DNA of 52,086 bases from Nemertoderma westbladi (lineage: Eukaryota; Xenacoelomorpha; Nemertodermatida; Nemertodermatidae), in the NCBI GenBank assembly GCA_032718475.1, contig JAUCBJ010000959.1, positions 1 to 52,086 on the forward strand. Reading direction: 5' to 3'. Position 1 is the first letter of the stretch. Every line of letters begins with the position of its first letter. Shown here one piece after another: positions 11,831 through 21,300 of this stretch. The notes under the pieces are model-generated. The model made no database searches. It had not been told where the DNA came from and was given only the letters and a program-made list of their open reading frames with translations. Both the position numbers and the translations under genes were made by a program.

Positions 11831-11997
11831 CGTATTATTATTGTACTGATTAAGTAGGAGGACCGTGAACCTTCCAGGCTTGCCAGCTTGTTCATAGTAT
11901 TTCTTTACTATATAGAATGTAGTATAGATCCTACGGTGGCCCATAAAGGACATCACTACAACCAAAGACTCTCCACAGACCACCATTACCAAACCAA

Positions 11998-12320
11998 TTG
12001 TCTGTGGCTGTCACGGCAGCACGGCACTACGGCAGTACGGCAACACAGCATTTGTTTGTTGTTGTCACAACACTACGGCAATTGCTTGTGGTTGTCACGG
12101 CAGCACGGCACTACGGCAGTACGGCAACACAGCATTTGTTTGTTGATGTCACAACACTACGGCAATTGTTTGTTGCTGTCACAACACTACGGCAGCACGG
12201 CAACACAGCAATTGTTTGTTGCTGTCACAACACTACGACAATTGTTTGTGGTTGTCACGGCAGCACGGCACTACGGCAGTACGGCAACACAGCATTTGTT
12301 TGTTGCTGTCACGGCAGTAC
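11998..12320. repeat. Minisatellite built from ACGGCA words and a TTTGTTTGTTG segment
   Basis: About six variable units of roughly 35-85 bp alternate GTCACGGCAGCACGGCA-type blocks with ATTTGTTTGTTG(T/C)TGTCAC blocks. The last unit (12291-12320) is the left inverted terminal repeat of the element at 12291-12777, so the array appears to be an outward amplification of that terminal repeat. Frames through the array are only the repeat read as protein. Confidence 0.8.
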
Positions 12321-12777
12321 AATACGACAATTGTTTGTGGCTTCAAACATAAACCGAGTGTTATCCGGTTATAATCTTTCTCAAGATAGTCTTTCAGTTT
12401 CTTCAAACAAAAATCATCATCGTCATTGGGTCGTCGCATTTTGTTTGCCAATTTACCGTCAGTGTAGCAAAGAACAAAATCCTCAACTAATAAACTTTCA
12501 TCAAAAACGTCTGTGAAAAAACCGCACAACTTCTCAAAAGCTCGTTGTAATATAATGTCGTGGATAGTCTAACTACTGCAGTAAGACTAGCTACTGCAGT
12601 ACTGTCTAATAAACATTCAACCATACCACTTTATACTATACAGCATTGCTGAACAGGTAAAGCTAACCAGGGCATTCAAATTTGGCGCAGTTCAAGTTAA
12701 CTAAGTTAACCAATCAGAATTTGTTGTGAAATCACCTGCTGCTTGCTGTACTGCCGTGACAGCAACAAACAAATGCT
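12291..12777 (-). mobile_element. Small element with 30-bp perfect inverted repeats enclosing a coding-like segment
   Basis: Bases 12291-12320 and 12748-12777 are perfect inverted copies (inner ends GTACTGCCGTGACAGC and its complement). The - strand between about 12594 and 12345 is open and protein-like. It starts after a TAG, reads TIHDIILQRAFEKL, then an acidic stretch (VFDESLLVEDF) and a PNDDDDFCLKKLKDYLEKDY helix, and runs into the terminal repeat. I do not recognise the family. It may be a fragment of a transposase or a captured exon. Superfamily and target duplication are unknown. Confidence 0.5.
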
Positions 12778-12982
12778 TTAGGGGTAATCCTATATGTTAT
12801 GTTGGACAATACCTTTATACCGGTAAATTGTTTGGTGTATTTGTTATTGTTATTATTCCAAAATTGTAACATTACTCAACGCCGTTAGTATTAACAGCGA
12901 GTTGTAATTTAGCACTTTACAACTTTTGAGGACATTACAGCATTATATTGGCCTGTATATTTAGTATTAATAGTATTTGGTG

Positions 12983-13075
12983 TTATTGTTTACGTGGTAA
13001 CGCATGATGGCGTTAAGTAAGGTCCACTAAGGGGACATTACACATAACGCCGTCATTGGATACCACGTAAACAAT
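12983..13075. repeat. Imperfect inverted repeat (stem of about 30 bp)
   Basis: TTGTTTACGTGGTAACGC near 12985 pairs with the complementary arm ending near 13073 (GATACCACGTAAACAAT), around a ~30-base loop. The inner parts (GATGGCGTTA / TAACGCCGTC) also pair. It is probably a MITE or the end of one. Confidence 0.6.
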
Positions 13076-13313
13076 AGGTGGAAATTTGCATGGCAGCCAG
13101 ATAGGCCAACTGCATTACCTACCGGTAGGTGGGGTATAGCTATTAATATCCAGTAGGGCCTAGCTATATTATTATAACATGGCTCCAAACGCCACCATAA
13201 ATATAAGCTAACTTATTTGTAACATAATTTATGTCATTTTTACATTTATTTATACAGCAACTAAAATAATTTGTGCAGTTCATTTCGTAATGTTACAATT
13301 TTGTTATAAAACT

Positions 13314-13455
13314 ACATACATACTTGTTGCAAAGTACTTTACATTGTTCTGATCCTCGTGGCTTTATTTTCACTCACTAACGTTCGTTCGTGTAACAAAG
13401 CCACTCGGATCATCACACTGTAAAGTTCTAATTTACACACAAGTATGTAAATAGT
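13314..13455. repeat. Hairpin-type MITE-like palindrome
   Basis: Nested complementary words occur in mirror order: CATACTTGT/ACAAGTATG, ACTTTACA/TGTAAAGT and GATCCTCGTGGCTTT/AAAGCCACTCGGATC, around a TTCGTTCGTG loop. The whole 140 bp could fold into one imperfect hairpin just upstream of MFS copy 3. It is followed by a (TCTA)n run at about 13480-13492. Confidence 0.65.
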
Positions 13456-13548
13456 TATTACATAATGTATAAATAAATCTATCTATCTATCTATTACTAA
13501 AACTTTATTATTGAAATCTAGAGTAATGATATTTTATGTTCATTCATA

Positions 13549-14832
13549 ATGCTAGATGAATCAACTTCCCTTTACCAAACTCCAACAAATAGACTTCATG
13601 GATGGAGACTTACTGTGTTGGTCATTATATTGATGATCTTTCAGTTAATACCAGGATGGGGTATGGGCCTTCTGGAATCATTTTTCCCTATCGTTGTAGG
13701 AAAGCGTGGCTGGTCTAAGACCCTCATTGGTTCCTTGTTTGCAATTTATCCCCTCGTCCAGGTTATTCTTTACATTGTTTTCCCACATTCCATCACCAAC
13801 TGGGGATCGCGAATTTCTTTAGGAATATTTGGCGTCATAGGAACGACATCCCAGCTGCTTTTTGGATTTGTAGAATACATTCCCAACAACACCGGACATA
13901 TATTCACATGTTTTTTGCTGCGCCTGATAATAGGAATTGGTCTAAACATATGTTACACTTACTCCTACAATTTATTAATGGAATTGATGCCAAACCACAG
14001 AAGTGTCTTAGCTGGTATATCTATTGTACTTGGCACTGCAGGATATGGTATCGCACCAGTATTTGGATCCTCTTTGTTCGCTTCCCTGGGTTTTGAATAT
14101 CCATTTATCATATCGAGTTTGATGTTTCTCACTGGTGTTCTTTACTGCTGGTACGAGGCTCCTCCTTACCTTTACGATAGACATGAATCTAATGAGGAAC
14201 GACCAACATATCTTGGTTTGCTGAAGAACCCAGCAATTACGATAATATATATTCATCACATCTATGTTACGATGGTGTTATATTTTGTATTGGCTTATTA
14301 CTCGGCTTATATTCACAACTACTATCATGTCAATCAATATAAAATTGGTTTAGCATATATGATACATCCAGTGTTCGAATCTTGTATAGCTGTCATAATA
14401 ACTTTTTTGATTAAAAAGTTCAATTTCAAGACAATTTACCCAACTGTAATTGGCGTAACGATACTGTTCGGTTCAATGCAACTAGTAGGGCCGACTGAGA
14501 TACTTGGTTTACCTCACTCCTTATCCATTTCACTTAGCTCTCTGGCCATTTTTGGACTAGGAGGGGCATTAATTCAGATTCCTGGATTTGAAACACAAAC
14601 TCGTCTGGCTGTGAGGGTCTGCGGTCACCCTGACAACATTGATACAAGGGCTGTTCTACAACAAGCTCTTAGAATCTCATTTGCCGTTGGTGTTTTACTT
14701 GGGGCGCTATTCGGCGGTATTCTAAGTGATTATTTCGGATTCCAAATAGCAGCTTCACTCCTGAGTCTGTCGATTCTGCCTTTTCTGATCACTCTCATGG
14801 CCTTATTAGCTTGCGGACATGTTGATCAGTAA
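13549..14832 (+). CDS. SLC18B1-like MFS transporter (copy 3, complete, intronless)
   Basis: A single 427-residue frame with the same start and length as the copy at 5343. The first ~200 residues differ from copy 2 at only a handful of sites (for example NRLH for KRLH and GMGLLES for GMNLLES). From the LLKNPAITIIYIHHIYVTMVLYFV segment it matches copy 1, then returns to copy 2 at HPVFESCIAVIIT, and is unique at SSLAIFGLGGALIQIPGF. This mosaic suggests gene conversion among the three. Two six-helix halves and the YDRHESNEE loop are kept. The likely job is proton-driven vesicular export, as for SLC18B1 relatives; the substrate is unknown. A possible poly(A) signal AATAAA lies at 14991, about 160 bases past the stop. 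Confidence 0.85.
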   Translation: MLDESTSLYQTPTNRLHGWRLTVLVIILMIFQLIPGWGMGLLESFFPIVVGKRGWSKTLIGSLFAIYPLVQVILYIVFPHSITNWGSRISLGIFGVIGTTSQLLFGFVEYIPNNTGHIFTCFLLRLIIGIGLNICYTYSYNLLMELMPNHRSVLAGISIVLGTAGYGIAPVFGSSLFASLGFEYPFIISSLMFLTGVLYCWYEAPPYLYDRHESNEERPTYLGLLKNPAITIIYIHHIYVTMVLYFVLAYYSAYIHNYYHVNQYKIGLAYMIHPVFESCIAVIITFLIKKFNFKTIYPTVIGVTILFGSMQLVGPTEILGLPHSLSISLSSLAIFGLGGALIQIPGFETQTRLAVRVCGHPDNIDTRAVLQQALRISFAVGVLLGALFGGILSDYFGFQIAASLLSLSILPFLITLMALLACGHVDQ

Positions 14833-15288
14833 CTAAATAACAATATGAAATATGCTTCAAATTTGATGAAGGACGCGATGTAATTATGGGACTACCGTAT
14901 TAATTTCACGATCACGCTTGTTTCTTTGAACTGTTAACGATTAAGCTAACATTTATTACTATTCTTAGGCGTATTTATAAATTTATCAATAATAAATAAA
15001 TACGTAAATAATTAACGAACCTGATTTAATTCATTATTCTATACTTTTTTTATATATTACTTCGGATAGATTTAAGGGTACTATTGCAGTACCATAAGTA
15101 AAGGGCAACCGTGACCTAGAAGACGAGGCCTGTATCATAGGCGGTCAGCTGAACACGAACAGTTGACTCGATCCACACAGTAGTGCTCTCTCAAAAGGCC
15201 GATACGGAAAAAAGACAATAGAGAGTGAAGTGAAAAAAAGGGAGGTGGTGGACGGATAATGTTTTTAATGTGGCAATACTAAGCTTAC
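14833..15288. other. Spacer between MFS copy 3 and the NNT exon; start of an NNT intron on the - strand
   Basis: The first ~160 bases are the 3' flank of the MFS gene. The rest is the beginning of the NNT intron that follows the exon at 15289. No NNT domain III exon is seen anywhere below this point in the window, so this intron would be longer than 15 kb and would contain the MFS genes on the opposite strand. Confidence 0.5.
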
Positions 15289-16129
15289 CTGTGGTCTTTG
15301 TGCCGTAACCCCCCAAAATAACATTAGGTAAACTCCTGTTCATCGCTTTACACATTATATAAGAGAGAATCGCCCCGCTGGAACCAATCAGAGACCCGAT
15401 GATCGTCATCAAACTGTTATTCAACATAAACCCCTCGGCGCACAGAGCCCAACCGGAGTAGCTGTTCAGTACGGTAATAACGACGGGCATGTCGGCACCC
15501 CCGATAGCTTGGGTCAAGGTCACCCCCATGACCATGCTGAGACCGGCGCATGAACTCAAGTAGAACAGCCCCGTGGCCATTACAGAGTCACTCCACATGT
15601 AGGGAACGATTCCTAGAAGAACCGCGGCCATCATAGAGGAGTTTAATATATTCCTTCCGGGAAGGAGGACGGGTTTAGAGTCGAGAAGTCCTTGGAGTTT
15701 ACCAAAGGCGATGAGCGAGCCGGTGAAGGTGACCCCACCGATGAAGGTGCCGGCGTACATGGCGACTCGATTGACGGAGAGCGCGGGGTTCCCGGCGAAC
15801 TGGGGGAACTCCACGATGTAGTTGGCGCCGCAGGTGACGACCGCGGCGATGCCGACGAGACTGTGGAACAGGGCGACCATCTGCGGCAGGTCGGTCACGT
15901 TGAGACGGGACGCAGCAAACGCGCCCACGCTGGTGCCCACGCCCATGGTGCAGAGCATCTGGGCGAGCAGAGGCCCGCTGGGGTTGAGGTAGCCCAGTGT
16001 GGCGACCAGCCCGGAGCTTACGCCCACCATGCCCATCGCGTTGCCCACACGGGCGGTGGACTGACGGGCGAGACCCGTGAGGGCCCCCACGCAGCACATA
16101 CCGGAGGCAAGGTAGACCATGTGGTGGAC
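15289..16129 (-). CDS. NNT: NNT exon: second half of the membrane domain, up to the domain III junction
   Basis: This 841-nt coding exon belongs to mitochondrial nicotinamide nucleotide transhydrogenase, which couples proton flow across the inner membrane to reduction of NADP+ by NADH. The acceptor is a pyrimidine tract ending CTCAG before GTCCACCAC, and the donor is CAG|GTAAGC at 15289/15288. Recognisable conserved blocks in order are [15 protein letters not shown], the [14 protein letters not shown] helix, [54 protein letters not shown] and [16 protein letters not shown]. The last leads into NADP(H)-binding domain III, which is not in the window. It enters in phase 0, matching the preceding exon. 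It is GC-rich against AT-rich surroundings. Confidence 0.93.
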
Positions 16130-16662
16130 CTGAGAGGGAGAGAATATTGGGTAAATAAAAACTAATACCGGTAGTGGTATATATATTATTCAGTTTCATT
16201 TTTCAGTTATTCATTAATAACTAAAAAAAGGGCTAGTTGGAATAGATAGGGTGGATGAAAAATTAATTTTAATTAATTTTAAAATGTTGATAATAATTAA
16301 TAAATTATTCTAGACATTTTTTTTTGATAGTGATAGTTATGGTAAATGTTACTACTGTAGTAGCTGAACCCTGGAACTGAAATCTTTGCGAAACATTTTC
16401 TTTAACAAACTCCAACTGAGCAAAAAAAAGCAATACATTTTTGGAAAAACGAGAAACTAATACGCCAAGGAAATATGTCATTTTTTTGTAGAGTTAGAGA
16501 TTAAGTGTCTCTGACAATGTTGCCCACGTAGTTGATATATTTTTTAATTAATTACAGAATAAAAGCGATAATTGTTTATTTATTAAATTAGAAACATATT
16601 ATCAAAAGGTTTGTCATAATTAGACTTAATGAGACAACACAACCTAATTAAGGCGTATTTAC
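16130..16662 (-). other. NNT intron (533 bp)
   Basis: A short AT-rich intron with GTAAAT at its 5' end and a CTCTCAG acceptor. Nothing else was seen in it. Confidence 0.85.
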
Positions 16663-17613
16663 CTCTGGGTAGGCGCCCGAGTAAGCGACGAACAAGTAAC
16701 CGCCAATGAACGTTCCGCACGGGATCCCGTAGAGATAGGTGTACTCGGGCGGGTCGGTAGGACGACGGAACATGTTGAGCATCCGTTGGGTAACAACGAA
16801 ACCGCCCCCGATGTTAACAGAACTAACGAAAGCCGCGGAGAAGGCGAGCAGTTGGGGAACGGAGTGGGGAACGAGACCGCCCCCCATCAGTAGCAGACCC
16901 CCTGCGGCTGTGATACCAGATATCGCGTTGGTAACGGACATGAGGGGGGAGTGGAGCGCGGGGATGACGCCCCAGACGGTGTGGTAACCGACGATGACGG
17001 ACAACCCGAACGTCGTCACCATCTGGGAGAACACGGGATGGGGCGAGGCGTACCCGAGTAGGAGGAACGAGCTGAGGGCCGCGGTTCCCGTAAGCGAGGA
17101 ACGCAGGTACGTCTGGAAGTAGTCGGGTTCCACTACGACGGGGGTCGTTGCAGCGACGGCCGCTGGGGGCGCCACCGGGGGGGCGGGGGGCGCCGGAGGG
17201 GGGAACATCAGTTTACCGTTGTGTAGAACCAAGGAACCACGCGTCACTTCGTCGTCCAGGTCGATGTGGAACGCGTCACCGGCACCGATGGACAGAAGAA
17301 ACTTCGTTATGTTGTTGGAGTAGAGAGTGGAACTCTGAGTTGGTAACCTACTGGGCAGGTCGGTGAACCCTATAATGGTGACGTCATTATGACGTATCAC
17401 CTCTCCGGGTTTAGTGAAGGCGCAGTTACCTCCCGCCTCGGCTGCTAGGTCGACCACCACGGAACCCGGTTTCATCGACTCCACCATCTCCTTGGTGATG
17501 AGTTTCGGTGCTGGTTTCCCCGGGATCAACGCTGTCGTTATTATGATATCGACTTCTTTAGCTTGTTGTGCGAATAGCGCCATCTCTGCTTCTATGTATT
17601 CCTTGGACATTAC
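16663..17613 (-). CDS. NNT: NNT exon: end of NAD-binding domain I, linker and first membrane helices
   Basis: A 951-nt exon of 317 codons, phase 0 at both ends. The acceptor is TTTTTCAAG|GTAATG and the donor CCAGAG|GTAAAT. It begins [11 protein letters not shown] and runs through the domain I signatures [27 protein letters not shown] and the TDLPSR loop. Next comes a proline/alanine-rich linker (around residues 137-165, [13 protein letters not shown]), longer in Pro runs than I expect for vertebrate NNT. The membrane domain starts around residue 170 ([49 protein letters not shown]). Protein sequence and exon phases join cleanly with the exons at 24794 and 15289. Confidence 0.95.
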
Positions 17614-17802
17614 CTTGAAAAATTAAGAAAATCGTATTAATAAATCATTAAACGGAGAAGACATGTAGATAGATACATATCGTTAAAACAATTTGTATTC
17701 AGATTATATTGTTTTGCGAGTTTTCGGTAATACTCTAAAGGTATTTTATTTAACAATCCTACAACAAACAAGTATATTCTATATCAATAATCATAAGCTG
17801 GC

Positions 17803-18092
17803 TATGCCGGCTTATCGACAAAATTGCGCCACCACAACTCCCTTAACACCCACGACTTTCGCGAGATTATCCGCATCTTGAAGGCCAGTGTCCTTTAAGA
17901 GGCGTCTCACGAAAGTCATCAGTTGTCAACCATTCTTATTACAATATTCTCTCCATGTGGCTGCCAAATCATGAGATTATTCACTGGCTGGTTCTCACGG
18001 TGAAAGGAATATCACGCAAAGCGGAGGCGTCTCCGTTCAAGTATCAAGTTTGGGGGTATCTATAAGATACAGCTCCAATGTTGTAGAGGTTA
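17803..18092 (-). mobile_element. LINE 3' fragment inside the NNT intron
   Basis: Matches the last ~95 codons of the LINE family ending at 31318 (read on the - strand: a PPNLIL..RLRFA-type segment through DADNLAKVVGVKGVV..NFVDK), with frameshifts. It is a dead 5'-truncated insertion between the donor-site array and the acceptor of the exon at 17613. Confidence 0.75.
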
Positions 18093-18184
18093 GTTTTTGT
18101 TATAACTAAAAAATGTTAGGTACGAGAGTAAACGTGTAAAATCGAGTGAAAAAAATGATCAAAAACAAGAATCCATCGTGTCTC

Positions 18185-18212
18185 TCCGTCGTCCTACCGA
18201 CCCGCCCGAGTA
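18185..18212 (+). repeat. Inverted 28-bp copy of NNT exon sequence in the NNT intron
   Basis: Twenty-eight consecutive bases, starting TCCGTCGTCCTACCGACC, are identical to the coding (-) strand of the exon at about 16743-16770 (the RPTDPPEY codons) but lie here on the + strand. In the NNT transcript this piece is therefore antisense to the neighbouring exon. Confidence 0.8.
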
Positions 18213-18335
18213 AACCTGGTAACTTACATTTCAGTTACTCTGACCAGTTGCTTCGATTGGAACAACAATTCTATAGTTCACCCGTACAAAAGTTAATCAA
18301 TCCTCGGAAGATAATTAATTATAATCATATCGTTT

Positions 18336-21300
18336 AAGTGAACCAGCTAACCTTAGCGTATCCGTCGCCACCATCACTAAGTGAACCAACTAACCTTAGC
18401 GTATCCGCCGCCAGCCTCCCTAAGTGAACCAGCTAACCTTAGCGTATCCGCCGCCAGCCTCCCTAAGTGAACCAGCTAACCTTAGTGTATCCGCAGCCAC
18501 CCTCAAGTGAACCAGCTAACCTTTGTGTATCCGCCGCCAGCCTCCCTAAGTGAACCAGCTAACCTTAGTGTATCCGCAGCCACCCTCCCGAAGTGAACCA
18601 GCTAACCTTAGTGTATCCGGCGCCAGCCTCCCTAAGTGAACCAGCTAACCTTAGTGTATCCGCAGCCACCCTCAAGTGAACCAGCTAACCTTAGTGTATC
18701 CGCAGCCACCCTCAAGTGAACCAGCTAACCTTAGTGTATCCGCCGCCACCCCCCCCCCCCTAAGTGAACCAGCTAACCTTAGTGTATCCGGCGCCACCCT
18801 CCCTAAGTGAACCAGCTAACCTTAGTGTATCCGCCGCCAGCCTCCCTAAGTGAACCAGCTAACCTTAGCGTATCCGGCGCCACCCTCAAGTGAACCAGCT
18901 AACCTTAGTGTATCCGCCGCCACCCCCCCCCCCCCCCTAAGTGAACCAGCTAACCTTAGTGTATCCGGCGCCACCCTCCCTAAGTGAACCAGCTAACCTT
19001 AGTGTATCCGCCGCCAGCCTCCCTAAGTGAACCAGCTAACCTTAGTGTATCCGCAGCCACCCTCAAGTGAACCAGCTAACCTTAGTGTATCCGGCGCCAG
19101 CCTCCCTAAGTGAACCAGCTAACCTTAGTGTATCCGCCGCCAGCCTCCCTAAGTGAACCAGCTAACCTTAGCGTATCCGCCGCCACCCTCCCGAAGTGAA
19201 CCAGCTAACCTTAGTGTATCCGCAGCCACCCTCAAGTGAACCAGCTAACCTTAGCGTATCCGCAGCCACCCTCAAGTGAACCAGCTAACCTTAGCGTATC
19301 CGCCGCCACCCTCCCTAAGTGAACCAGCTAACCTTAGCGTATCCGCCGCCACCCTCCTCAAGTGAACCAGCTAACCTTAGTGTATCCGCCGCCACCCTCC
19401 TAAGTGAACCAGCTAACCTTAGCGTATCCGGCGCCACCCTCCTCAAGTGAACCAGCTAACCTTAGTGTATCCGGCGCCAGCCTCCCTAAGTGAACCAGCT
19501 AACCTTAGTGTATCCGCCGCCAGCCTCCCTAAGTGAACCAACTAACCTTAGTGTATCCGCCGCCACCCTCCCTAAGTGAACCAACTAACCTTAGCGTATC
19601 CGCCGCCACCCTCCCTAAGTGAACCAACTAACCTTAGTGTATCCGCCGCCACCTCCCTAAGTGAACCAACTAACCTTAGTGTATCCGCCGCCAGCCTCCC
19701 TAAGTGAACCAACTAACCTTAGTGTATCCGCCGCCACCCTCCCTAAGTGAACCAACTAACCTTAGCGTATCCGCCGCCAGCCTCCCTAAGTGAACCAACT
19801 AACCTTAGTGTATCCGCCACCACCCCCTAAGTGAACCAGCTAACCTTAGTGTATCCGCCGCCAGCCTCCCTAAGTGAACCAGCTAACCTTAGTGTATCCG
19901 CCGCCAGCCTCCCTAAGTGAACCAGCTAACCTTAGTGTATCCGCCGCCAGCCTCCCTAAGTGAACCAACTAACCTTAGTGTATCCGCCGCCACCTCCCTA
20001 AGTGAACCAGCTAACCTTAGTGTATCCGCCGCCAGCCTCCCTAAGTGAACCAACTAACCTTAGTGTATCCGCCGCCAGCCTCCCTAAGTGAACCAGCTAA
20101 CCTTAGTGTATCCGCCGCCAGCCTCCCTAAGTGAACCAGCTAACCTTAGTGTATCCGCCGCCAGCCTCCCTAAGTGAACCAGCTAACCTTAGTGTATCCG
20201 CCGCCAGCCTCCCTAAGTGAACCAGCTAACCTTAGTGTATCCGCCGCCACCCTCCCTAAGTGAACCAACTAACCTTAGTGTATCCGCCGCCAGCCTCCCT
20301 AAGTGAACCAACTAACCTTAGCGTATCCGCCGCCAGCCTCCCTAAGTGAACCAACTAACCTTAGCGTATCCGCCGCCAGCCTCCCTAAGTGAACCAACTA
20401 ACCTTAGTCGTATCCGGCGCCACCACCCCCTAAGTGAACCAGCTAACCTTAGTGTATCCGCCGCCAGCCTCCCTAAGTGAACCAACTAACCTTAGCGTAT
20501 CCGCCGCCACCATCACTAAGTCAACCAACTAACCTTAGCGTATCCGCCGCCAGCCTCCCTAAGTGAACCAGCTAACCTTAGCGTATCCGCCGCCACCCAG
20601 CCTAAGTGAACCAGCTAACCTTAGTGTATCCGCCACCACCCCCTAAGTGAACCAGCTAACCTTAGTGTATCCGCCGCCAGCCTCCCTAAGTGAACCAGCT
20701 AACCTTAGCGTATCCGCCGCCACCCAGCCTAAGTGAACCAGCTAACCTTAGCGTATCCGCAGCCACCCAGCCTAAGTGAACCAGCTAACCTTAGTGTATC
20801 CGCCGCCAGCCTCCCTAAGTGAACCAACTAACCTTAGTGTATCCGCCGCCACCCTCCCTAAGTGAACCAACTAACCTTAGCGTATCCGCAGCCACCCTCC
20901 CTAAGTGAACCAGCTAACCTTAGCGTATCCGCCGCCAGCCTCCCTAAGTGAACCAGCTAACCTTAGCGTATCCGCCGCCACCCTCCCTAAGTGAACCAAC
21001 TAACCTTAGCGTATCCGCCGCCAGCCTCCCTAAGTGAACCAGCTAACCTTAGTGTATCCGCCGCCACCCTCCCTAAGTGAACCAACTAACCTTAGCGTAT
21101 CCGCCGCCAGCCTCCCTAAGTGAACCAGCTAACCTTAGTGTATCCGCCACCACCCCCTAAGTGAACCAGCTAACCTTAGCGTATCCGCCGCCAGCCTCCC
21201 TAAGTGAACCAGCTAACCTTAGCGTATCCGCCGCCACCCTCCCTAAGTGAACCAACTAACCTTAGCGTATCCGCCGCCAGCCTCCCTAAGTGAACCAACT

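Noticed and set aside
11888-12516. Two 150-170-residue frames on the + strand
   Set aside because: They read through the ACGGCA minisatellite and stay open because the repeat lacks stops. Residue patterns only mirror the repeat.
12594-12777. Possible fourth example of an array starting at an exon donor (exon-like frame next to the 11998 minisatellite)
   Set aside because: The array units carry no convincing donor, and the perfect inverted copy at 12748 shows that the array derives from a transposon end instead.
13549-14832. Functional assignment as a monocarboxylate/oxalate-type MFS carrier
   Set aside because: Some general MFS features fit, but the segment order and the MQLVGPTEILGLP region resemble SLC18B1 more closely. 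The substrate is left open.
15692-16165. A 157-residue + strand frame and a 166-residue alternative - frame
   Set aside because: Shadows of the GC-rich NNT exon, whose own frame matches NNT block by block.
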